Positions 43,586-51,391 of a stretch of 64,000 nt of DNA are shown here, piece after piece. The notes beneath the pieces were generated by a model, which worked only from the letters and a program-made list of their open reading frames with translations, was not told the DNA's origin and made no database searches. Positions within the stretch are counted from its first letter, which is position 1. Every line of letters begins with the position of its first letter. Source of the DNA: Microbacterium oleivorans (GTDB lineage Bacteria > Actinomycetota > Actinomycetes > Actinomycetales > Microbacteriaceae); NCBI RefSeq assembly GCF_001691565.1, contig NZ_MAYO01000003.1:1054001-1118000 (forward strand), read 5' to 3'. The position numbers and the translations under genes were made by a program.

Positions 43586-43857
43586 GCGGTCGCCCCGCGG
43601 AGGCGCGTCAGCGCCGGAGACGAAACGCCCGACTCGCGGCAGGCGTTTCGACTCGCTGCGCACGCTCAACGACCGGAGGTAAGCCTGCGGTCGCCCCGCG
43701 GAGGCGCGTCAGCGCCGGAGACGAAGCGCCCACCATCAGCAGGCGTTTCGTCTCGCTGCGCTCGCTCAACGACCGGTGGTAAGCCTGCGGTCGTTGAGCG
43801 AGGGAGCGCAGCGACCGAGACGAAACGCCCGACCCGACGTGGCAGCTCAACGACCGG
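43586..43857. repeat. Tandem array of about 100-bp units with inverted-repeat ends
   Basis: Three units begin with GCGGTCG at 43586, 43687 and 43787 (periods 101 and 100) and end in CTCAACGACCGG, the reverse complement of the GGTCGTTGAGCG start seen in unit 3. Units 1 and 2 share a 30-base core from CGCCCCGCGG to GCGCCGGAGACGAA; unit 3 is shorter. Such GTCGTTGAGCGAGCGCAGCGA-like palindromes are known to me as common in Microbacteriaceae intergenic DNA. The last motif supplies the stop codon of the next minus-strand gene. Confidence 0.75.
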
Positions 43858-46003
43858 TAGCCGCGGCGCGCCCCTCGAGCTGCGCGCGCTCGATCGCCGC
43901 GCCGACGGGCGCATCTGCAGGGAAGTGCACCGCCGCGGCCGGGGGACCGGGCAGAATCTCGACGCGCAGCGACGTCGCCCCGGCGCGCGCCTCGGCGGGG
44001 ATCCGCCACGGCCGGCCGGTCCACAGCGCATCCGCCACGAGCCGATCGCCGTCCCACATCCGCGCGACGTCGCCGTGCCAGTCGAGGGCGAGTGTCCGGT
44101 CGTCGTCCGGCGCGACAGAGACCTGCACGACCGCGGCATCCGACCAGTCCAGCGGCACCGACGCCCGTCCCGACGCGCCGACCACGGCCGACGGCACCGA
44201 CCCCGCCTCGCGTTCGATCGTGCAGGTCACGGCTTCGTCGTCGACGGATGCCGCGGGCGCGACCGCCCGCCACCCGGCATCCGTCAGCATCTCGATCTTC
44301 GACGGCCCGGCGAACGTGACCCGACCGTCAGCCGAGACCACACCACCGGGCGCCCACACGAGCTCGTCGTCGACGATCGCGACGGCGTCGGCGTCGACCT
44401 CGGCGAGCAGCAAGACCCGCGCGACGACCATGCCCCCGCGGGAGAGTTCGACGAGCCGACCACGACCGCCGGGCTCGACCTCGACGATGTCGGCATCGGC
44501 ATCGAGCGCGCCGCGGATGCCGGGGGTCTCGGTCGCGACGAGGAGCGGCACCTCTCGCCAGACGAGCTCGGTGACCGGCTGCGCCGTCATCCAGGTGAGG
44601 GTCGCATCGCCGACAGCCAGTCCGAACGGCCACGCGAAGGCCGCGCCTGAGGGGATGTCGACGGCGGGGAAGGTCGCGATCCCGCCGATCTCGAACGCCA
44701 CGCCCTCGTGGGGTGGGAGCTCGACACCAGGCTGGCGGTTCACGACGAACACGAAACCGCTGCGCCCGTCGGAGCGAACCGACCAGCGCAGGCCCGTCAC
44801 GTCCGGCGAGTCGACCGCGTCCACGGGGAACGACGCCGGCATTTCGGCGAGCGCGGCACCCCAGCGCTTCAGCAGCAGATGCTGGCGCCGCAGCGCGAAC
44901 CAGCTCGGGCGCACCATGCCGTCGACCTGCACGGGCGCGCCGAAGTCGTAGGCGAGCTCGACGAAGTCGTTCGGCGCGCCGGTCTCGTGCGACTCCTGCA
45001 GGTGGCGCCGCGGGTTCCGGCCGTCGGCGTACATGTAGTACCCCTGCCAGACGCTCCCCGAGGCGAGCTTCGCGAGGGCGAGTGCCGAGACATCGGATGC
45101 CGGGACGTCGAGCCGCCGGTGGTACGCCGAAGCCATCCCGCCGCCGAGCTCGCAGGTCGCGAACGGGTACGGCTCGACCGCGTCGCGGGCGGAGACGACT
45201 CCGCCCCCGCGGTGATCGGCGCCGATCGAGTCGTCGTCGCGCCGAGGTGAGGGGTAGAAGTTCGAGAAGCTCCGCAGGTCGGGTCCGGCGTCGGCGTCGG
45301 CCCAGAACGACTCCGGATAGCCGCCGTACACCGGCAACGCGCCGGCGGGCACCTGCGCGCCGCCCCACGCGGTGGCGGTCCAGATCGGCGCGCCGATCCC
45401 GTGCGCCTCGGCCATCTCGCGGAGCCGCTCGAGGTGCGCTGCACCGTCGTACAGCTCGTTGTCGACCTGCACCGACAGCAGCGGGATGCCGGCGACCTCG
45501 ACCGCGAGCCGGGCGTACCAGGCGTCGACGACCGCGAGGTAGTCGGGGTCGTTCGTGCGCAGCGGCATCCCGGAGTCGGCGAGCCAGTCGGGCAGGCCGC
45601 CGTGCCGCGCCTCGGCGTGGGCGTAGGGACCGATGCGCAGGATCAGTCCGAGCCCTGCGCGCTGCGCTTCGACGGCGAATGCCCGCAGGTCGAGGTCGCC
45701 GGTGAAGTCGACCTCGCCGCGCTGCGGCTCGTGGTGGTTCCACAGCACATACGTGGCGACATGGGTGAGCCCGCCGGCGCGCGCCGCGCGCAGCACCTCG
45801 GCCCACCGCGCCCTCGGCACGCGGCTGTAGTGCATCTCACCCGAGACCGGGAAGACCGCGGCATCCGCTTGCCGAATCGCCCTCGTCGTGACCGTCACCC
45901 CCGACGCATCGCCCGCGCTCGGACGGACGTCGGCGGCGGGCGCCGGGCTCGGCACCGGGACATCGATCCAGTGGGTGCGTTGCTTCAAAACTTCCCGTGA
46001 CAT
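43847..46003 (-). CDS. GH35-family beta-galactosidase-like glycoside hydrolase
   Basis: 718 residues, longer and divergent from the 40854 enzyme. Visible are VSGEMHYSRVPRARWAEVL (54-72), LRIGPYAHAEARHGGLPDWL (122-141), acid/base region SVQVDNELYDGA with Glu183 and candidate nucleophile Glu285 in FATCELGGGMA. The middle carries YMYADGRNPRRHLQESHETG; the rest is beta-rich. No signal peptide. ATG at 46003 follows GGGGG; ATG at 46015 is four residues longer. Its last codons GGT CGT TGA are the start of the flanking tandem repeat, so the C-terminus was set by repeat insertion or expansion. No LacI operator was seen upstream. Confidence 0.88.
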   Translation of the reverse strand: MSREVLKQRTHWIDVPVPSPAPAADVRPSAGDASGVTVTTRAIRQADAAVFPVSGEMHYSRVPRARWAEVLRAARAGGLTHVATYVLWNHHEPQRGEVDFTGDLDLRAFAVEAQRAGLGLILRIGPYAHAEARHGGLPDWLADSGMPLRTNDPDYLAVVDAWYARLAVEVAGIPLLSVQVDNELYDGAAHLERLREMAEAHGIGAPIWTATAWGGAQVPAGALPVYGGYPESFWADADAGPDLRSFSNFYPSPRRDDDSIGADHRGGGVVSARDAVEPYPFATCELGGGMASAYHRRLDVPASDVSALALAKLASGSVWQGYYMYADGRNPRRHLQESHETGAPNDFVELAYDFGAPVQVDGMVRPSWFALRRQHLLLKRWGAALAEMPASFPVDAVDSPDVTGLRWSVRSDGRSGFVFVVNRQPGVELPPHEGVAFEIGGIATFPAVDIPSGAAFAWPFGLAVGDATLTWMTAQPVTELVWREVPLLVATETPGIRGALDADADIVEVEPGGRGRLVELSRGGMVVARVLLLAEVDADAVAIVDDELVWAPGGVVSADGRVTFAGPSKIEMLTDAGWRAVAPAASVDDEAVTCTIEREAGSVPSAVVGASGRASVPLDWSDAAVVQVSVAPDDDRTLALDWHGDVARMWDGDRLVADALWTGRPWRIPAEARAGATSLRVEILPGPPAAAVHFPADAPVGAAIERAQLEGRAAATGR

Positions 46004-46468
46004 CGAAACCCCCATCGGCTCAGTCGCGATCGCGTCCCTCGAGCCTACGAACCGCGGATGCCGCTCCAGCGACGACCAGCGAATCGTCCAGGCATGCCGC
46101 GGCATCCGCCATGCCGGGTGATCGGCGCACGGGGCGAGCCTGACGAGCGGTCGTCGGAGCGAGTTCCGCTGACTCGAGCCCCAGGCCTATTGAGATCCTT
46201 CCCGCGTCGCCCGCGATCCCATCGATGAACGAGGCATCCCTGAGGCGGCATAGGGCTTCGGCGAAGACTGCGCGAATCGAACGTGCACGAGCCGCTACCA
46301 AACTCTGAACCAGATCCGCCCGCCTATTCCCGACGCTGATCCGCCACGCCGCCGGCGTGTCCCCTCTTCGGGGGACATTCGCGGTTTTCGATTGCAATCG
46401 GCCTATTCGGGCCTTTACGGTCAGGATCAGACGAGGTATCCCTCGTCGAAACCAAGCGGGGGGAAATT
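46004..46468. other. Intergenic region before the secreted-protein cassette
   Basis: No functional gene is supported. GC content falls compared with flanking sugar genes. It contains a 24-base segment (46206-46229) differing by one base from codons inside the lipoprotein gene at about 47362-47385, which may be a gene remnant; a hairpin GTCCCC/GGGGAC (46359-46376); and the cassette promoter at 46392. Confidence 0.6.
46389..46447 (+). promoter_or_regulatory. Promoter and 5' hairpin of the secreted-protein cassette
   Basis: TTGCAA (46392-46397), an 18-base spacer and TACGGT (46416-46421). The -35 lies inside a perfect palindrome CGATTGCAATCG (46389-46400), a possible regulator site. In the leader, GACGAGG and CCTCGTC (46430-46436 and 46441-46447) form a 7-bp hairpin just before the ribosome binding site. 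Confidence 0.5.
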
Positions 46469-46939
46469 GTGAACAAGGCACGAATCAAGGCGTCTGCATT
46501 GGCTGTCGCGGCGCTGGTAGTCGGCTCGGTGGTGGCTCTTGGCGCACCAGCGTCGGCGAACTCCGACTCGAGCACGAAGAGCTACCCAGGCGGGAAACTC
46601 ACCGCGTACGTGTACATCCAAGACTGGTCGGACGCAAACAATTGCGGTTCATTCACGACTCGTGCGTCGTCGACGAAGACACTGTCTTACATCAGCAACC
46701 ACGTCGACTGGGATCCGATCGGGATCGGCGCAAGCGCGAGCATCAAGGGCGTCGGCAGTGTTTCAGTCTCTGGAAACAACGGAGCTTCTCCGTCAGCAAC
46801 CGTGACGAACAAGTCGGCGAAGACAGCTGGAATCTCGGGGATCGTGTGTATGTCGTGGTCCACGATCTACCTTGGGGTCTTTTCGACGGCTGAGACCAAG
46901 GTGGGTGGCGTCCTCTACCCCATCTCCGCGCACGTCTAA
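46469..46939 (+). CDS. Secreted 156-residue protein, unrecognised; first gene of a four-gene cassette
   Basis: A GTG start at 46469 follows AGCGGGGGGAAA. Residues 1-30 form a clear Sec signal peptide ending APASA, giving a mature protein of about 126 residues starting NSDSSTKSYPGG. It is rich in Ser, Thr, Gly and Val, with beta-strand-like alternation, and has exactly two Cys in the mature part (Cys59, Cys127), consistent with one disulfide. Its stop TAA is directly followed by the GTG of the lipoprotein gene. The downstream lipoprotein, ABC ATPase and MacB-type permease suggest a secreted effector or bacteriocin-like protein with dedicated handling or immunity. No known family is recognised, and it does not carry the lactococcin 972 sequence pattern. 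Confidence 0.8.
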   Translation: MNKARIKASALAVAALVVGSVVALGAPASANSDSSTKSYPGGKLTAYVYIQDWSDANNCGSFTTRASSTKTLSYISNHVDWDPIGIGASASIKGVGSVSVSGNNGASPSATVTNKSAKTAGISGIVCMSWSTIYLGVFSTAETKVGGVLYPISAHV

Positions 46940-48535
46940 GTGAGCCATCACCGACCCGGGAGGGTCCAGTCCGCCTGGGCCCTCCCCCTCATCGTCATCA
47001 CCCTGTTCACGGGTTGCTCAGCGGAACCGGTGGTAACCGTGGATGCATCTCTCGCTCGCGTGCAGCAGACCTTGGCCGATGACTACGACGCCCTGCTCGA
47101 CGATGTCGGGCTCGTATACAACCCGACGCGAAATCTGACTGAGCCGGTTGATCTCTATGGATCTGCGCTCCTAATGGAGGGACGCGCTCGCCTGGAGGAC
47201 GGCCTCGATGGGGTTAGCATCGCTGCCCTCGCTGAAGAAGACATCACTGCATATCGGGAAACGACTCGTACTCCCGACGAATGGGTCACCAGTTCGCTCG
47301 CTCGCCTTGAGCTCGCGAGCGGCCAACGCCTCGAGCTCGAACCTGCTCCATTCGAGTTGGCTGTCGCCAGCGATCCCATCGATGAAGCAACTCATGTTTG
47401 GCTGTTGGCCCTCGCCGCCAAAGTGGACACATCGATCGCTCGACCCCCCATTCTGGAACGCGCGAGGGCGCTCGCCGAGCTGGGACGCGGCGGGGTGCTG
47501 GCTGCTTCACGAACGCTGTCGAGTTGTGAGCTTCTCGGCGGTTCCTGTGAATGGCACGGACAGCTCACCACCTCAATGGATTTCTCGACGATTGAAGGAA
47601 TCCTCGAGGTCGAGGCCGCCGGAATTCTCGATGCGCGCGGCGAGGTCGTTGATGGGTGGGACGCAAGTGCCGCGGCTTTCGACGCTGACGCGGCCCTGCG
47701 CCAACTCCGCGAAGGAGAGGATCTCCTCGCCGCGAGCTTGTCCAGCATCCTCGATTCGGCGGGCGCCGACCAAGACTCTTTCGAAGCGTACTTGCAGCGA
47801 GCGGCCCCTCGCATCGACCCGGGCACGGGGCTTTACCGACTGGTTGTACATGAACAGGGGACCATCTACGGCACATACGAGGCGCTGGCAACCCTTGGGG
47901 ATGAGTTTCGAGACCTGGTAGCCGACCAGCCCACGGCGGACTACCTCAAGAAGCTCCTAACGGATGGCACCAGTCTTTCCCCGGTAGACAGAGCTCGCGC
48001 GCTCGCGATAGTTGCTGCCATCGAGCCTCTCGACTCGGAGCTGCAACGCCAGGTGTCGGAAACGAGTGAGACCTACGCGGGCACCCACCTCGGCCGGGAC
48101 AACGCGCGAGAAGTACTCGATGTCCTCGATGCTCTCGCATGGCTGGAGGCGCAGCCAGGAGATGTAATTGTTGAGCCGTGGCCGCTCGTAGAGGAAGACG
48201 AACAGACTATTGATGCAATGTTGATCACCGCGCAGGATGGAGTGTTCGCAAACTCCGATGAGGTACTCACGGCCTATGCCGATCATTTAGACGATCTTGT
48301 GGCGTCGACCATCGCGCTTCAGGACGATAGCCCCCTCTTTCTTCACCGCCTTAGCGTCATTGCTAACCAGCCCGACGCACTCACGGGATCGGATGTGAAA
48401 CAGTTGCGGGCCCGACTCTCCGCGTTGAAGGGGTGCGACGTGTCTACGGAAATGTACCGAGTGACCCCAGACCCATCCTCTCCCTGTGAACTCCAGGTGA
48501 CGCGAAAAGCAGTCAACTCCGGTTTTGGTCTATAG
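46940..48535 (+). CDS. Large lipoprotein of unknown function in the four-gene cassette
   Basis: 531 residues. A lipoprotein signal (residues 1-26) ends in LFTGC with lipidated Cys26. The rest is acidic and mostly helical without further membrane segments; it contains four more Cys, two of them close together (SSCELLGGSCEW) and two near the C-terminus (KGCDVST, SPCELQ). GTG at 46940 abuts the TAA of the secreted-protein gene with no intervening base and no near SD, so translation is probably coupled. Codon use is less GC-biased than in the flanking sugar genes. A surface receptor, immunity or chaperone role for the secreted protein is conceivable; no family is recognised. Confidence 0.82.
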   Translation: MSHHRPGRVQSAWALPLIVITLFTGCSAEPVVTVDASLARVQQTLADDYDALLDDVGLVYNPTRNLTEPVDLYGSALLMEGRARLEDGLDGVSIAALAEEDITAYRETTRTPDEWVTSSLARLELASGQRLELEPAPFELAVASDPIDEATHVWLLALAAKVDTSIARPPILERARALAELGRGGVLAASRTLSSCELLGGSCEWHGQLTTSMDFSTIEGILEVEAAGILDARGEVVDGWDASAAAFDADAALRQLREGEDLLAASLSSILDSAGADQDSFEAYLQRAAPRIDPGTGLYRLVVHEQGTIYGTYEALATLGDEFRDLVADQPTADYLKKLLTDGTSLSPVDRARALAIVAAIEPLDSELQRQVSETSETYAGTHLGRDNAREVLDVLDALAWLEAQPGDVIVEPWPLVEEDEQTIDAMLITAQDGVFANSDEVLTAYADHLDDLVASTIALQDDSPLFLHRLSVIANQPDALTGSDVKQLRARLSALKGCDVSTEMYRVTPDPSSPCELQVTRKAVNSGFGL

Positions 48536-48543
48536 GGAAATCA

Positions 48544-49182
48544 ATGCTCGAACTTCGCACAGTTAGTAAGTCCTACAATACGGGCGGCACGTATGTGCGA
48601 GCTCTTGCGGAAACATCCGTGCTGGCTCCGAACGGTGCTGTCGTTTGGCTGGCTGGCGCGTCCGGTTCGGGCAAATCGACGCTGCTCGGCATCGCCGGCC
48701 TGCTCACGCGGCCCGATTCGGGCACCGTGTTGCTCGATGGTGAGGACCTCACAGATGCACCGGACGCACGAAGAACGGACGCTCGCCAGCGGCTGCTCGG
48801 CTTCGTCCCCCAGCAGCCGAGGCTGTTTGGAGATTTGACGGTGGAACAGAACGTGTCGCTCGCCCACACGCGCACGCAGCACGACAGGATCGCGTCGTCC
48901 CTTGCGTTAGTCGGAATCTCCCATCGCGCCCGGAGCCTGGCCAAGACGCTCTCTGGCGGGGAGCAGCAACGGGTCGCGATAGCGAGAGCCGTACAGCATG
49001 CACCCGCCGCCGTGCTCGCGGATGAGCCGACGTCCTCACTCGACGACGAGAACGCGCAGACGGTGCTGGGATTGTTCCGGCGATTGGCCGACGAGGGGCG
49101 ATGCGTATTGATCGCATCGCATGATGCTCGTGTCGGAAGTATCGCCGACGCGATAGTCAATCTCATGGCAGGTGCAAGGTGA
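48544..49182 (+). CDS. ABC transporter ATP-binding protein (MacB/LolD type)
   Basis: 212 residues, the usual length of LolD/MacB-type ATPases. Walker A GASGSGKST (38-46), Q-loop LGFVPQQPRLF, signature LSGGEQQRVAIARA, Walker B AVLADEPTSSLD and switch His in IASHDARVG. It pairs with the permease at 49179, whose start overlaps its stop by 4 bp (GTGA). Energy supply for a mechanotransmission-type ABC system acting on outer-face substrates such as lipoproteins or secreted peptides. Confidence 0.93.
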   Translation: MLELRTVSKSYNTGGTYVRALAETSVLAPNGAVVWLAGASGSGKSTLLGIAGLLTRPDSGTVLLDGEDLTDAPDARRTDARQRLLGFVPQQPRLFGDLTVEQNVSLAHTRTQHDRIASSLALVGISHRARSLAKTLSGGEQQRVAIARAVQHAPAAVLADEPTSSLDDENAQTVLGLFRRLADEGRCVLIASHDARVGSIADAIVNLMAGAR

Positions 49183-50390
49183 GGCCGATTCGCCTCGCGG
49201 GGTGGCTCATTCCCGCAGCCGTGCGCCGCGCGGCAACCGCTCTCACCATTGGCGCCCTCAGCGTGGGACTGTTTGGCGTCGCGCTACCGGCCATCGCGCA
49301 CTCCGCGACAGCCACCGCGGAACGATCCGACGGACTTGGAGCAGCCGTGCTTCGGACCGTCGAAGTGGGTGCGTTCGGCATGGAAGCCGACCCGAGACCG
49401 CTGACCCGTGAGAACCTCGATGCCCTCGCAAACAAAGACGGGGTGGAATCGGTACAGGGCTGGGTGCAGGTGGACTTCGTCATCACGTCTGCGAACGGGT
49501 CAGTCTCAGTATCATTGACGCCTCGAATCTCCGCGGTACAGCCACCCCTGATAGACGGGCGGGAACCTGCGGGCCCTGGCGAGGTCGTCATCTCGCAGGG
49601 GGCATCGACCGAACTTGGCGTCGCAGTCGGCACAACTGTCGAGACTCAACACATTCGGCGCGACGCTGGTGGTGTGGGATCCGGAGTCGACTCGACCGCG
49701 GAAGTCGTCGGCATCTACGACGACCGTGTCGCAGGCGTTGACGGCCCAAGCGCGGGCTACGCAATCGACAGAATGGTGATGGGCTCCGTAGCCGATGCCG
49801 GTGGACACACTCTCGATTGGGTCGACGCGAATTTCACCTACCCAAAGGCCTACGTCGTGTTGCGCGACGTTGCCAACGTCCCCGAGTTCGTCGGAGAGCT
49901 TCAGAACGATGGGTATGCTCCCTCAAGCCTCGCTTCCATGCTCACGGGAGTCACGTCCGCGCAAAGCTTCTTGCTGGGGCTTCGACCTATCCTCACGGCG
50001 GTCGTGGTCCTCCTCCTCGTGATACTCGGGTGGACGACGTCGGCGACCGCACTCGCAGCACGTAGAGGGGAAATCGGCGTGCTTCGAGCGCTCGGCTGGC
50101 GACGGCGCGAAGTCGTTGGTACTTTCATCCTCCAACTGGGCGCCCAGGGCGCCGCCGTAGGAATCATCGGAGCATTGCTGGCCGCATTCGGGGGCGCCAC
50201 GCTTCACCTTGCCGGGGGCGTGACCTTGTTCGGGGTATCTGTGACGCTCCCGCTTGACGCTTCGTTCGCGGGAACGCTTGGGTGGCTCGCTTTCGGCGCG
50301 ATCATATGTTTTACGTTAGGGGCGCTGGTCCCTGCGGCGCGCGCCTCCTCCTTCGAGCCCGACGAGGTTTTGCGCGACCTGCCGCGATAG
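49179..50390 (+). CDS. MacB/FtsX-type ABC transporter permease
   Basis: 403 residues. One N-terminal helix (about 20-42) precedes an extracellular domain of about 220 residues, then three helices (from about 268) with the MacB/FtsX coupling segment RRGEIGVLRALGWRRREVVG and the typical end PAARASSFEPDEVLR. Such permeases do not form classic channels but move or signal to extracytoplasmic partners. The GTG start at 49179 overlaps the ATPase stop. Last gene of the cassette; a short hairpin follows. Partners are presumably the lipoprotein and secreted protein encoded upstream. Confidence 0.92.
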   Translation: MRPIRLAGWLIPAAVRRAATALTIGALSVGLFGVALPAIAHSATATAERSDGLGAAVLRTVEVGAFGMEADPRPLTRENLDALANKDGVESVQGWVQVDFVITSANGSVSVSLTPRISAVQPPLIDGREPAGPGEVVISQGASTELGVAVGTTVETQHIRRDAGGVGSGVDSTAEVVGIYDDRVAGVDGPSAGYAIDRMVMGSVADAGGHTLDWVDANFTYPKAYVVLRDVANVPEFVGELQNDGYAPSSLASMLTGVTSAQSFLLGLRPILTAVVVLLLVILGWTTSATALAARRGEIGVLRALGWRRREVVGTFILQLGAQGAAVGIIGALLAAFGGATLHLAGGVTLFGVSVTLPLDASFAGTLGWLAFGAIICFTLGALVPAARASSFEPDEVLRDLPR

Positions 50391-50397
50391 CAGCAAG

Positions 50398-50413
50398 TGC
50401 CGCGCCCGCGGCA
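50398..50413. terminator. Short hairpin between convergent genes
   Basis: TGCCGCG and CGCGGCA with a 2-base loop, between the cassette permease (plus) and the AraC gene (minus). Short but GC-rich; could end both transcripts. Confidence 0.5.
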
Positions 50414-50418
50414 TCCGC

Positions 50419-51324
50419 TCACCCCTTGCGGTGCTCCCGGTAGGCCGTCGGAGCCACCCCGTGAGTGATGCGGAACCGGCGGGAGAAGTAGAACGGGTCG
50501 TCCATGCCGACGCGGCGGCCGATCTCGGCGACGGGGAGGTCGGTGGTGTCGAGCAGGCGCCGTGCGCGCGCCATCTTCAGCGCGAGGTGGTGCGCGACGA
50601 CGCCGCCCCCGGTCGCCTCGCGGAAGAGGGAGGCCAGGTGCGACGGCGACACCCCGACCATCGCGGCGAGCTCAGGGACGTGGACGCTCCCGTCGACGCG
50701 GTCCTCGAGATAGCGGAGCGCGCGCTCGAGTGGGGTGCCGTGCTCGGGGAGCAGTCGGTCGACCGCGAGCTGCGTGAGCAGCCGCCACGCCATGCCGGAC
50801 GTCGCAACCAGACGCGCGGGCGTCGTGTCGCGCTCGAGCGACGTCGAGATCTCGTCGAGCATCGCCGTCGCCCGGTCGGCTCCGCGCAGCGACAGCGTCA
50901 CGCGCGCCGGTGAGATGTCGGCTGCGTCGAGCAGCTCCGCGACGTCGGAACCGCGCACATGGCACCACCAGATCGTCCAGGGATCGTCGGCGGACGCACC
51001 GTATGAATGCGGGATGCCGCCGGGCAGCACGATCGCGGTCGACGAGCCGACGCGCGTGCGCTGTCCACCCGCCTCGACCCACCCGCTGCCGTCGACGCAG
51101 ACGATCACGATTGTCTCGGCCGCGCCGTTCGGGCGGTGGCGCCCATGGTCGGCGGCGCGTGGGAAGTAGCCTGCATCCGTCACGACGATCCGACGCGTGA
51201 CCGGCCTGAGCAATGCCGCCTCGACGAGCGGTCGCGGGACGACGCTCAACCTCTGCCGCTCGAAGCCTTCCGCCCGTTCCACGACCCCATCCTGCCACCC
51301 AGCGGCCACCGCGTCGCTGACCAT
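50419..51324 (-). CDS. AraC-family transcriptional regulator
   Basis: About 301 residues. An N-terminal cupin-like sugar-sensing domain (with IVLPGGIPHSYGAS) precedes a C-terminal double helix-turn-helix: VPELAAMVGVSPSHLASLFR and LPVAEIGRRVGMDDPFYFSR, ending YREHRKG. It is divergent from the DUF5107 gene at 51392 and probably activates it. Start choice is uncertain: ATG codons at 51324, 51336 and 51357 are in frame. 51324 leaves room for two promoters and has GGAC upstream, so it is preferred. Confidence 0.88.
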   Translation of the reverse strand: MVSDAVAAGWQDGVVERAEGFERQRLSVVPRPLVEAALLRPVTRRIVVTDAGYFPRAADHGRHRPNGAAETIVIVCVDGSGWVEAGGQRTRVGSSTAIVLPGGIPHSYGASADDPWTIWWCHVRGSDVAELLDAADISPARVTLSLRGADRATAMLDEISTSLERDTTPARLVATSGMAWRLLTQLAVDRLLPEHGTPLERALRYLEDRVDGSVHVPELAAMVGVSPSHLASLFREATGGGVVAHHLALKMARARRLLDTTDLPVAEIGRRVGMDDPFYFSRRFRITHGVAPTAYREHRKG

Positions 51325-51379
51325 CGGATCGTCCATGCCCACGCGGCGATCGGGCATGGAGCGCCGACCCCGCCGACCG

Positions 51380-51385
51380 TAGATT
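51380..51385 (+). promoter_or_regulatory. Probable -10 box of leaderless DUF5107 gene
   Basis: TAGATT ends 6 bases before the GTG at 51392 and no SD precedes that codon, so the message is probably leaderless. Confidence 0.4.
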
Positions 51386-51391
51386 CGCCTC

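Noticed and set aside
46020..46481. A 153-residue minus-strand frame before the secreted-protein cassette
   Set aside because: No SD or recognisable domain, covers the cassette promoter, and its composition does not look coding.
46469..46939. Lactococcin 972-type bacteriocin
   Set aside because: Signal peptide and ABC neighbours fit, but the mature sequence lacks the lactococcin 972 pattern, is larger, and the permease is a short MacB/FtsX type rather than the large lactococcin-associated membrane protein.
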